This document shows, in pieces, positions 24,900 to 33,497 of a DNA stretch of 64,000 bases. The stretch is from Hymenobacter sp. YIM 151500-1 (GTDB taxonomy: Bacteria > Bacteroidota > Bacteroidia > Cytophagales > Hymenobacteraceae), in contig NZ_CP110139.1 of NCBI RefSeq assembly GCF_025979885.1, positions 4,174,001-4,238,000 on the forward strand. The letters are read 5' to 3'. The position numbers were made by a program, and so were the translations under genes. The stretch's first letter is position 1. Every line of letters begins with the position of its first letter. The notes beneath the pieces are model-generated. The model was given only the letters and a program-made list of their open reading frames with translations, was not told where the DNA came from and made no database searches.

Positions 24900-25454
24900 A
24901 TGCCTTTACTGAAGGGGATGCTGGTCAGTTTGAGCCTGCTTGTGAGCATCGCGGCGACGACGCAGCCCGCCACCCGCATTGCTGTCGTCGATGACTTTGG
25001 GCAGCGCGTCAGTGTGCGGGCTTGGGCGGGGCGGCCTTACCGTGTATCGGTTCGCATCAAGGTAGATACTACGCAGTCGGGCGGAGCGGCTGCCTGGCTG
25101 CTGGCTTCGGTGCAAAGAATCAGCAAAAAGTCTGGCAACTTCGCCGCCGTGCCTCACAAAGCCGTGGCCAATACGTGGCAGACCTATACCGCAACGGGGA
25201 AGCTCGACCGGGACGCCGATTCGCTAACTATCGTGGCCGGTTACCACCTAAACGGCCGGTTTGAGTTCGATGACTTCCGACTGGAAGCGCAGCAGCGCAC
25301 TGGCCAGTGGCAGCAAGTGCCGCTAACCAACGGCAGCTTCGACGACCCAGCGCCCCTCTTGGCGACAGGGACACCGGTGGGTTGGCGCAACTTCGGGCCG
25401 CCCGTGCAAGGTTTCAGCCGGCAACTGACTACTGATAGCACAGGCAACCGGTAA
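24900..25454 (+). CDS. N-terminal part of a probable frameshifted hydrolase gene
   Basis: About 184 residues: signal-like start (MPLLKGMLVSLSLLVSIAA), then a beta-rich domain with carbohydrate-binding-module character (WAGRPYRVSVRIKV, RFEFDDFRLE, LTNGSFDDPAPLLA). The reading frame stops at TAA 25452-25454. The next gene begins immediately in another frame with only a TTG start and no promoter-like sequence between. Removing one base near 25452 would join the two as TGNRNLSVQGRG. I infer one original gene (signal, accessory beta domain, alpha/beta hydrolase) split by a one-base insertion or a sequencing error. Confidence 0.6.
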   Translation: MPLLKGMLVSLSLLVSIAATTQPATRIAVVDDFGQRVSVRAWAGRPYRVSVRIKVDTTQSGGAAAWLLASVQRISKKSGNFAAVPHKAVANTWQTYTATGKLDRDADSLTIVAGYHLNGRFEFDDFRLEAQQRTGQWQQVPLTNGSFDDPAPLLATGTPVGWRNFGPPVQGFSRQLTTDSTGNR

Positions 25455-25455
25455 T

Positions 25456-26229
25456 TTGTCCGTCCAAGGCCGTGGTATCGTGTGGTACGGCCGCAACCGG
25501 CCGGCCGGGCACCGCGCCACCGTCAACGGCGTATCGTATTACTACGAAACGTACGGCGCGGGCGAGCCGCTACTGCTGTTGCACGGCAATGGCGAGTCCA
25601 TCAGTAGTTTTCAAAATCAGATTGCGGCGCTGGCCGCGCACTACCGCGTTATTGCCGTTGACACCCGTGACCAGGGCCAGTCGGACCGCAGTACGGGGCC
25701 GCTGAGCTACAGCCTGTTTGCCGATGACCTGCACGCGCTGCTCGATACGCTCGGCATCCCGGCTGCGCACCTCGTTGGCTGGAGCGACGGCGCCAATACC
25801 GGCCTGAGTATGGCGCTACGCTACCCTGCCCAGGTGAAAAGTCTGGTGATGATGGGTGGAAATCTGTACGCTGACACTACCGCCGTAGAAGCCAAGGTGC
25901 TGCGTCAGGTGCGCCAGGACCGTTTGCTGTGCGCCGTACTGAGTCCGTTCAAACAAGACTTCCGGCGCGGCCGCCGCCTTACTACCATGCTCCTAAAGCA
26001 TCCTCAGCTAAAACCGGAGCAGTTACGGGCCGTGACGGCCCCGGTGCTGGTGCTGGCCGGCGAGAAAGACATCATCAAAGAAGTCCACACCCGCCTGATT
26101 GCTCAAAGTATTCCTAAGGCGCAGGTGGTCATTCTGCCTGGCCTTACCCATTACGCTCCGCAGGAGAACGGCCCGCTGTTCAATAAAACGGTGCTGGATT
26201 TCTTGCAAAGCACAGCGGCCACCAAATAA
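25456..26229 (+). CDS. alpha/beta hydrolase (C-terminal part of frameshifted gene)
   Basis: About 257 residues of a complete alpha/beta hydrolase fold. Oxyanion segment LLLLHGNGES, DTRDQGQSDRS, nucleophile elbow VGWSDGANTG (Ser changed to Asp: GWSDGA reads G-x-S-D-G, the Ser being the nucleophile), a late acid near AGEKDIIKE and a late His in GLTHYAPQE. The frame is open upstream only to 25429 and the sole start is a TTG, supporting the view that it is the downstream half of the gene beginning at 24900. Substrate unknown; the attached beta domain hints at an extracellular glycan or ester. Confidence 0.8.
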   Translation: MSVQGRGIVWYGRNRPAGHRATVNGVSYYYETYGAGEPLLLLHGNGESISSFQNQIAALAAHYRVIAVDTRDQGQSDRSTGPLSYSLFADDLHALLDTLGIPAAHLVGWSDGANTGLSMALRYPAQVKSLVMMGGNLYADTTAVEAKVLRQVRQDRLLCAVLSPFKQDFRRGRRLTTMLLKHPQLKPEQLRAVTAPVLVLAGEKDIIKEVHTRLIAQSIPKAQVVILPGLTHYAPQENGPLFNKTVLDFLQSTAATK

Positions 26230-26284
26230 GCATACACGGCTTCTGTCCCGTTTAGCGTTGGAGGCAGACTACCTGAATAGTCTG

Positions 26285-27616
26285 ATGCTACACGTTGACG
26301 ATTTGCAACTGGAGGCAGAGATACTGCCGCTCTTCAATTACACGTATAATTCTGAGGCCGAAGCTGTTCTGCATCAATTGCTGCGGGAGTTGCCCGCCTC
26401 TGCGGAACTGGTAGCGGAGAAGCAAGGCATTGTGCAGGGCTTTTTGGCTAACTGGACCGTGCTAGCGGACTTTTCCTACCCGAAAATCCACTTACAGGAA
26501 GTGCGGGCCTTTTTGCTGGAAGTTAGCAGCGGCCAAATTGCGCTGGAAACCAACCGGGCCAGAATGGCGGCCAAGCTGCTGTTTTCGGAAGAAGAGCGGT
26601 ACAAGACCCGAGCCAAGTACGGGCAGGTTATCCTGTTTCTGCAGCGGTTGCAGCAGCACTACCTGTCCCGGCTCGACCTGGCGGCTTTTCCTGGCAGCTT
26701 CCGGCCGCAGCTGACGAGGCTGGGACATTTTCTGGAGCGGTTTGCTTTGGCGGATAGCGCCCAGGCTATTCAGGAAGATGCGTTTTCCGCGGCGCTCATG
26801 GTGCGCTTCGCCCGCCAGCTTCGGGCAGTGACTCCGGAGCAGATGGCCGAGTTTTGGGAGGCCTTCTACCAGTTTGAAGCGTATTGGTCGATAGCCAAAG
26901 GCACTCGGGAATTGGGCTTTACCTTCCCGGTTTTCCGAGAGGAGGGGCTGAACTTGGTGGAGTTTTACCACCCGGTGCTGCGGCAGCCGGTGAAGAATAC
27001 GCTGGTACTCCACGGCGACGAGCACGTGGTGCTATTGACCGGGCCGAATATGTCGGGCAAATCAACACTGCTAAAGGCCGTGGGCCTGTGCGTGTATCTG
27101 GCACACGCGGGGCTAGCCGTGCCCGCTGCTACGTGCGAACTGCCCTTCTTTCACTCACTGGTCATCGCCATCAACCTGCGCGACAGTCTGCGCGACGGCT
27201 ACAGCCATTTTATGGCTGAAATTCAGAAGTTGAAGCAGGTACTTCGGGCAGCGCAGGAGCCCGGCCGCACATGTGCCATCTTCGACGAGCTGTTTCGGGG
27301 CACCAACATGGACGATGCACTGGAAATCACCCGCGCTACAGTGAGCGGACTAGCCGGCTTTCCGCGTTCCTATTTTTTCATCTCTACCCACTTGCTTCAG
27401 CTCGAACAACAGCTTCCCCGCGAGCCAGCTGTCCGCACTTACTGCATTGAATGCATCTTACAGGATGGGCTACCGGTGTTTTCCTACCGCTTGCAAGCCG
27501 GCTGGTCAAATCTGAAAATTGGTCGGCTTTTATTTCAAAAAGAAGGCTTATACAGCTTGTTACAGTACAGCGCAGCGAAACAGGCGGCAACTGCGCTGTC
27601 AGGAAAACCAGAGTAG
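26285..27616 (+). CDS. MutS-like ATPase lacking the mismatch-binding domain
   Basis: About 443 residues. The C-terminal half is a MutS-type ABC ATPase: Walker A GPNMSGKSTLLKAVG, Q-loop region, signature-like DSLRDGYSHFMAEI, Walker B CAIFDELFRGTN, and ISTHLLQLE. The N-terminal half is helical and fits the core/lever domains. Residues for the mismatch-recognition Phe-x-Glu domain are absent, so it is not the main MutS repair protein and may act on recombination or branched DNA. Start chosen at the ATG at 26285 (MLHVDDLQLEAE); a TTG 36 bases upstream in frame is possible. It begins 56 bases after the hydrolase. Confidence 0.82.
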   Translation: MLHVDDLQLEAEILPLFNYTYNSEAEAVLHQLLRELPASAELVAEKQGIVQGFLANWTVLADFSYPKIHLQEVRAFLLEVSSGQIALETNRARMAAKLLFSEEERYKTRAKYGQVILFLQRLQQHYLSRLDLAAFPGSFRPQLTRLGHFLERFALADSAQAIQEDAFSAALMVRFARQLRAVTPEQMAEFWEAFYQFEAYWSIAKGTRELGFTFPVFREEGLNLVEFYHPVLRQPVKNTLVLHGDEHVVLLTGPNMSGKSTLLKAVGLCVYLAHAGLAVPAATCELPFFHSLVIAINLRDSLRDGYSHFMAEIQKLKQVLRAAQEPGRTCAIFDELFRGTNMDDALEITRATVSGLAGFPRSYFFISTHLLQLEQQLPREPAVRTYCIECILQDGLPVFSYRLQAGWSNLKIGRLLFQKEGLYSLLQYSAAKQAATALSGKPE

Positions 27617-27721
27617 AAGTCGGGCTTCTAAAAAGTGAACCTAAAACACGGTTAGAGCTTGCGAAAAAGCTGAGCATGACGGTCATCATCTAAAAGCTTC
27701 GACACGCTCTCAATGAACAAA

Positions 27722-28243
27722 CTATCCCAGCAGCTTATAGTACACCACCGTGGGCTGCAACGACCCATCCGCTACGCGGGCGAAACGCGGGATAACGCCG
27801 GCTGCCACATAGCCCAGGCATTGGTACAACAGTTCGGAGGGGGCGCCTTGCAAGGTGTCCAGGACCAGCGTAGTGCGGTGTTGCTGGCGGGCCAGGTCTT
27901 CCACCGCCTGCATCAGGTGGCGGCCGATGCCCCGGCGCTGGGCCCGGCGATGCACCAGGAGCTTGGCTACTTCGGCGCGGTGGGCGGCATTGGCTTTGGT
28001 GGCCAGGTGCAGCTGCACCGTACCTACTACCTCACCAGCTTCTTCCGCTACCAGCAGCAACACGTGGCCCGCTACCAGGTCGTTTTGTAGGCTGCGCCAG
28101 TAGTGCTGCGCCTCGGTAGTGGCCAGGGGTGGCAAAAAGCCCACCGAAGCGCCCGAGTCAACGGCATCTTGCAGCAGTTCGGTCAGGGCGTCGAGGTGCC
28201 GGGGAAACTCAGCTGCTGGCAGAAGGCGGATAGATGAGGCCAT
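27722..28243 (-). CDS. GNAT family N-acetyltransferase
   Basis: A 173-residue single-domain acetyltransferase using acetyl-CoA. The acetyl-CoA pyrophosphate-binding motif is VHRRAQRRGIGRHLMQAVE (RRxGxG type), preceded by the beta-4 strand AGEVVGTVQLHL. Substrate unknown; similar proteins acetylate small amines or protein N-termini. It lies 18 bases downstream of the LD-carboxypeptidase gene on the same strand, so the two may be co-transcribed. Confidence 0.88.
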   Translation of the reverse strand: MASSIRLLPAAEFPRHLDALTELLQDAVDSGASVGFLPPLATTEAQHYWRSLQNDLVAGHVLLLVAEEAGEVVGTVQLHLATKANAAHRAEVAKLLVHRRAQRRGIGRHLMQAVEDLARQQHRTTLVLDTLQGAPSELLYQCLGYVAAGVIPRFARVADGSLQPTVVYYKLLG

Positions 28244-28260
28244 TGCGGAAGGACGAGAGG

Positions 28261-29175
<915 letters not shown>

Positions 29176-29185
29176 AGGTGAGCCG

Positions 29186-29193
29186 CAAACATA
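29186..29193 (-). promoter_or_regulatory. -7 promoter element (TATGTTTG)
   Basis: An exact TAnnTTTG match ten bases upstream of the LD-carboxypeptidase ATG, predicting a very short leader. Confidence 0.55.
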
Positions 29194-29287
29194 CGCAGCA
29201 CCCGGTGTGCATCCCTGGGAACTAACCAGCCAGCACAGCTGGAAATCTAGCCCGAACTTTGCGGCGGCCTGCCTGGGGTTCTTCAGT

Positions 29288-30454
29288 ATGCTTGTGCGCT
29301 TGCTTTTCGTTTTTCTGCTGACCGTGCTGCTGGCTTCAACTGGCTGCTTGGCGCAACCTGCTTTTCCTATAGACACCACCCGCGGCCGGTATCATCGGCC
29401 GGTGTTTCGGCAGGTGCAGGTGCGGCGCAACGTGGAGTTTGCGCGCGTCACCACGTTGCTGGGGCTGCCGCAGACCTTGTACCTGGACGTGTACGAGCCG
29501 GCCGGCGACACCGTGCGGCGGCGCCCGGTAGTGGTGCTGGCCCACGAAGGCGGCTTCCTGACCGGCACCCGCGACGACGCCGTAATGACCGACCTGTGCA
29601 CCCGCTTGGCTCGCCTGGGCTACGTGGCCGCCACCATCGACTACCGCCTCTACTTCTTTCCTTTCGACACCGTGGGCATTGGGCGGGCCGCCATTCGGGC
29701 TACTCAGGACATGCGGGCAGCGGTGCGCTTCTTCCGCCACGATGCCGCCACGGCCCGGCGGTTTCGGGTGCACCCGCAGTACGTGTTTGTGGGCGGGTCG
29801 TCGGCCGGGGGCTTCATGGCCCTGCAAACCGGCTACCTGAACAAGCCCACGGAAGTGCCCGCCTACCTCGACCTGGCCGCCCTGGGCGGACTGGAAGGCA
29901 GCGGCGGACACGCCGGCTACAGCAGCCGCCCGCGCGGGGTCATCAACCTGTGCGGAGCCCTGGCCCGAGCCAGCTGGCTGGAAGCTGGCGACCCGCCCCT
30001 GTGCAGCGTGCACGGCACCCGCGACGGACTGGTGCCCTACGGCCGCGGTACCATCGGGGCCCAGCTGCCGCCCCAGCTGGTGCACGGGAGTGGCGCCCTG
30101 CGCACCCGCGCCAACGCCGTGGGCGTGCCTAACGTGCTGCGCCGCCTGCGCGGAGCCGGCCACGTGCCCTACTCTTTCGAGCCTACCTACCTGGACTCGA
30201 TATTCCTGGCTACGCGCGACTTTCTGCGGCCCCTGCTGGGTGCCGGGGCCCCCGGTCCGCTGCTGGCCGCCGCCCTCAACCCGCGCCGCCTGGCCCAGCC
30301 CACCGCCGCCCTGCTGCCCCGCCGCATCGGCCTGCGGGTACCGGCTGACTCCGTAGCCTTGCCCAGCCTGGGCCTACTGCAAGCCCTGCCCGACTCAACG
30401 CAGCGTATGGCGCCACTGGAGCCGGCTACCACCGGAGCCGCGCCGCCGAGGTAG
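29288..30454 (+). CDS. secreted alpha/beta hydrolase (carboxylesterase-like)
   Basis: About 388 residues. Start at the ATG at 29288 (MLVRLLFVFLLTVLLAST), a signal peptide ending GCLAQ. The catalytic fold shows the oxyanion motif VVLAHEGGFLTG, the nucleophile elbow VGGSSAGGFMALQ (GxSxG), SVHGTRDGLVPYG for the acid region and GAGHVPYSF for the His. The last 70 residues (after FLRPLLG) are an Ala/Pro/Arg-rich tail without recognised domain. It resembles feruloyl/acetyl esterases but the substrate is unknown. The gene is divergent from the LD-carboxypeptidase gene. Confidence 0.82.
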   Translation: MLVRLLFVFLLTVLLASTGCLAQPAFPIDTTRGRYHRPVFRQVQVRRNVEFARVTTLLGLPQTLYLDVYEPAGDTVRRRPVVVLAHEGGFLTGTRDDAVMTDLCTRLARLGYVAATIDYRLYFFPFDTVGIGRAAIRATQDMRAAVRFFRHDAATARRFRVHPQYVFVGGSSAGGFMALQTGYLNKPTEVPAYLDLAALGGLEGSGGHAGYSSRPRGVINLCGALARASWLEAGDPPLCSVHGTRDGLVPYGRGTIGAQLPPQLVHGSGALRTRANAVGVPNVLRRLRGAGHVPYSFEPTYLDSIFLATRDFLRPLLGAGAPGPLLAAALNPRRLAQPTAALLPRRIGLRVPADSVALPSLGLLQALPDSTQRMAPLEPATTGAAPPR

Positions 30455-30467
30455 GACTTTACCCCCC

Positions 30468-30719
30468 GGCCCCGCCACTGCTGCATGCGCAGTATCCCGC
30501 GGAGAAGGAGAGCCAGACGCCAAGTCGTGCTACGCCGCCTCTGCGGCTGGCGCCTGCGACGCAGCTTACCATTCAGTAAAAAGCAAAGCGCCACCCTCGT
30601 CGTGAGAGTGGCGCTTACTTTGTGGTAGCCTTTCCGGAGGCGGCAGCCGACAGGGCGGCGCTGCGGACTACTGGCTCTTCCTCTCCATGGAATACTGCGC
30701 ATGAAGCAGTGACGGGGCC
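30468..30719. repeat. inverted-repeat-bounded intergenic element
   Basis: Arms 30468-30495 and 30692-30719 (28 bases, two mismatches; shared core CATGCGCAGTAT) enclose a gene-free stretch with a terminator. Pairing continues imperfectly inward for about 24 more bases (GGAGAGCCAG on both sides). Confidence 0.75.
30586..30616 (-). terminator. terminator of the methionine operon
   Basis: AAGCGCCAC (30586-30594) pairs with GTGGCGCTT (30608-30616). On the minus strand it is followed by TGCTTTTTACTG. It lies about 115 bases past the stop of the homoserine dehydrogenase gene. Confidence 0.7.
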
Positions 30720-30731
30720 GGGGGGTGAGGC

Positions 30732-32057
30732 TTACGCCGACACCTCTTCAGCCGCAATGGTGGTGCTGATGGGGCGGAGGCGGCCGGTGCGGACGAGGAA
30801 GGCGCCGGCTTGGCGCAGGGCGTCGCGGTGGCGGATGAGGGTTTCCAGAGCCACGTAGCCGACCACGTAGGCGTCTTCGTCGGCTTCTTCGGAAATTTCG
30901 CTGAAGTCGAGCAGGTCGATGAGGCGGTCCTCGTCGGTGCGCAGGTAGACCTCCACTTCCAGGTCGGTGGCGTAGGTGGGCGGGGTGGCCGAGGCTTTGG
31001 GGTAATCATAGAAGTAGCCTTGGCGCAAGGCGGCCAGGTCGGCCAGCACGGCCGAGCCGGTAGGATGGCCGCCGGCCCCGCGGCCCCGCAGGAACTGCTC
31101 CCCGGCGAAGTCGGCCTCAATCACCACCCCGTTAAACTCCCGGTCCACGGTGTACAGCGGCGACTCAGGCCCCACAAGCTGAGGCGTGACCAGGGCCGTG
31201 ACCCGGCCGTCGGGCAGGCGCTGAAGGCCGGCTACTACCTTGATTTTCTGGCCCTGGCTGGCGGCAAAGGCAATATCCACGGCCCCAATACCTTCAATAC
31301 CCAGGTTGAGCACCTGCTCGGGCTGCAAGAAAGCCCCGAAGGCGTGAGCGGCCAGCAGCACGGCTTTGGAGCGGGGGTCGAAGGCGCCCATGTCGAGGCT
31401 GGGGTCGGTTTCGGCGAAGCCCTGCTGCTGAGCTTCCAGCAGGGCCGGGCCGTAGTCGGAGCCGTCTTCGCCCATGCGCGTCAGCACGTAGTTGGAGGAG
31501 CCGTTGAGGATGCCCGTGACGCGGCGCAAGGGCTCGGGGCCAAAGTAGGCGTCGAGGGTACGCAGGATGGGGATGCTGCCGCACACGGCCGCCTCGTAGA
31601 GCAGGGTGCCGCCGTGGGCGCGCTGCAACTGCACCAGCTCGGGCAGGTGGCGGGCCAGCATGGCCTTGTTGGCCGTCACGACGCGCCGGCCCCGGCGCAG
31701 GGCCTCGGCCACCAGCCGGAAAGCGGCGTCGGCATCGTCAATCACCTCCACCAGCACGTCCAAAGAAGCATCATTGAGCAACGCCTGAGCGTCGTACTCG
31801 AACCGCTCGGCGGGCAGGGAGCGGGCTTTGTCGCGGCTTTTCACCACGATGCGCGTAATGTCAAAACCCGCGTCGGGGCGCTGCTGCAAGATGTCGTACA
31901 GGCCCTGGCCCACGCAGCCGAAGCCCACCAGCCCCACCCGCCAGGGGCGTGCCCGGCCAACCGTCCGGGCGTACTCGGCTTGCTTGTCGATGGAAATAAA
32001 TAGGGTGCCGGGCTCCGACGAATTGGGCACGACGACTTTCTTAGCCTCAGTGGACAT
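30732..32057 (-). CDS. homoserine dehydrogenase
   Basis: A 441-residue NAD(P)-dependent enzyme reducing aspartate semialdehyde to homoserine. Rossmann motif VGLVGFGCVGQGLYDIL (about 42-58), VTANKAMLARH, a catalytic-core segment with SSNYVLTRMGEDG and AETDPSLDMGAFDPRSKAVLLA, including the expected Asp and Lys. The C-terminal about 80 residues (EVEVYLRTDEDRLIDLLDFS) may be a degenerate regulatory domain. It overlaps metX by 11 bases and is the last gene of metY-metX-hom; the product feeds directly into MetX. Confidence 0.93.
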   Translation of the reverse strand: MSTEAKKVVVPNSSEPGTLFISIDKQAEYARTVGRARPWRVGLVGFGCVGQGLYDILQQRPDAGFDITRIVVKSRDKARSLPAERFEYDAQALLNDASLDVLVEVIDDADAAFRLVAEALRRGRRVVTANKAMLARHLPELVQLQRAHGGTLLYEAAVCGSIPILRTLDAYFGPEPLRRVTGILNGSSNYVLTRMGEDGSDYGPALLEAQQQGFAETDPSLDMGAFDPRSKAVLLAAHAFGAFLQPEQVLNLGIEGIGAVDIAFAASQGQKIKVVAGLQRLPDGRVTALVTPQLVGPESPLYTVDREFNGVVIEADFAGEQFLRGRGAGGHPTGSAVLADLAALRQGYFYDYPKASATPPTYATDLEVEVYLRTDEDRLIDLLDFSEISEEADEDAYVVGYVALETLIRHRDALRQAGAFLVRTGRLRPISTTIAAEEVSA

Positions 32058-33084
32058 AGGTCTGGACGGTGAATCGTTCGAGGAAATGGGTTATCTGAGC
32101 GGTTTCAATCAGAAAGCCGTCGTGGCCGAACTGGGAATCCATTTCGGCGTACATGGCCCCCGGAATGTAGCGGGCCAGCAGTTGCTGCTCGGCGGGCGGA
32201 AACAGCACGTCGGAGCTGATGCCCAGTACCAGCGTGCGGGCCCGGATGCGGCCCAGCGCCGCCCTCACCCCGCCGCGCCCCCGCCCGATGTGGTGGGAGT
32301 CCATGGCTTTGGACAGGGTTACGTAGGCGTAGGCATTGAAGCGGTTGACAAGCTTCTGGCCCTGGTAGCGCTGGTAGGAGCTGGCCCGGAAGTCGTCGAG
32401 GGCTTCCTGGTCGGGGTGGGTTTGGGTGCGCTGATAGGCATCGTAGCTGCGGTAGCTGAGCAGGGCCACGGCGCGGGCCGCTTGTAGGCCCGCCACGCCG
32501 CCTTCGGGCGTGGCGGCGTGGTAGGTGGGGTCGGCGAAGATGGCCAGGCGCTGGGCCTCGTTGAAGGCAATGCCCCAGGCCGAGTGCCGGGCGTTGGTGG
32601 CCAGCAGCACCAGGTTTTCGATAAGCTGGGGCCGCTGCACGGCCCACTCCAGCGCCTGCTGCCCACCCAGGGAGCCCCCAATCAGGGTGTGGATGCGCGG
32701 CAGGGCCAGGTGTTCCCGCAGGGCCTCATGCACGGCCACCATGTCGCGCACCGTCACCAGCGGAAACTGCTGAAACAGCGGCTGCTCGGTAGTCGGGTCG
32801 GGTGTGAGCGGGCCGGTAGTGCCGTAGCAGGAGCCCAGCACATTGGCACACACGATAAAGCACTCCTCAGGGTCGAAGTGGCAGCCCGCCCCAAACAGGC
32901 CCGGCCACCAGCTGAGCACGTCGGCGTTGGCCGTGAGGGCGTGGCACACCCACACCACATTGTCGCGGGCCGGGTTGAGCTGGCCGAAGGTGTGGTAGGC
33001 CACGGCCACGTGCGGCAGCACGGCCCCGCCTTCCAGGCGCAGCGGCCGGGGCAGGAGGAACAGGTGCGGTTCTTCTAAGGACAT
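32047..33084 (-). CDS. metX: homoserine O-acetyltransferase
   Basis: A 345-residue alpha/beta-hydrolase-fold acyltransferase that makes O-acetylhomoserine (possibly O-succinylhomoserine; the two activities are hard to tell apart by sequence). N-terminal substrate motif VAYHTFGQLNPARDNVVWVCHAL, nucleophile elbow IGGSLGGQQALEWA, Asp in GISSDVLFPPAEQ and His in FGHDGFLIE. Length is normal for MetX. It overlaps the downstream hom gene by 11 bases; a repeat-bearing gap of 413 bases separates it from metY upstream. Confidence 0.93.
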   Translation of the reverse strand: MSLEEPHLFLLPRPLRLEGGAVLPHVAVAYHTFGQLNPARDNVVWVCHALTANADVLSWWPGLFGAGCHFDPEECFIVCANVLGSCYGTTGPLTPDPTTEQPLFQQFPLVTVRDMVAVHEALREHLALPRIHTLIGGSLGGQQALEWAVQRPQLIENLVLLATNARHSAWGIAFNEAQRLAIFADPTYHAATPEGGVAGLQAARAVALLSYRSYDAYQRTQTHPDQEALDDFRASSYQRYQGQKLVNRFNAYAYVTLSKAMDSHHIGRGRGGVRAALGRIRARTLVLGISSDVLFPPAEQQLLARYIPGAMYAEMDSQFGHDGFLIETAQITHFLERFTVQTYVH

Positions 33085-33497
33085 GGTGTGATGATGAGCC
33101 CCTTGGCGGCTCTAGCTCTAGTCGCCTCACCCCCAACCCCCTGTCCGAAAAAGGAGAGGGGACTCTAACTCTAGCTTTTAGCTTTAGGATAAGCTCTAGA
33201 TGGTTGGGTATGAGGAAACTGGAAGAAGTAGCAGGATGAAAAAACAGAATGGAGTCGGATAGAACTGATAAGGGCCGGGCAGCCAGAACATCGTCTCACT
33301 TCTCACCTCTCACTGTCTCAGGTCTAACCAAAAGCCTGCGGGCGGAGCCAGGTGGCTCCGCCCCGGCTGTGGGCGGGTGGTGGGGTTACCAGGCTTCCTC
33401 TCTCACAAAAGCCTGGGCACCACCCGCGCGCCGCGGTGCTGGAAGCTGCGGCCGGGCAGCCTCTCTCCAAACCGCCCGGCCTCTCAACCCCCTGGTA
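33085..33497. repeat. gap between metY and metX with dispersed repeats
   Basis: No gene supported. Contains a CCTCACCCCCAACCCCCTG element with an internal hairpin (33124-33163), flanked by AGCTCTAG-type repeats, and a pyrimidine stretch TCTCACTTCTCACCTCTCAC near 33297. The rest is GC-rich without a clear structure. Confidence 0.5.

Noticed and set aside
30810..32003. 397-codon plus-strand ORF opposite homoserine dehydrogenase
   Set aside because: Antisense to a gene with clear Rossmann and catalytic motifs; composition of a shadow frame.
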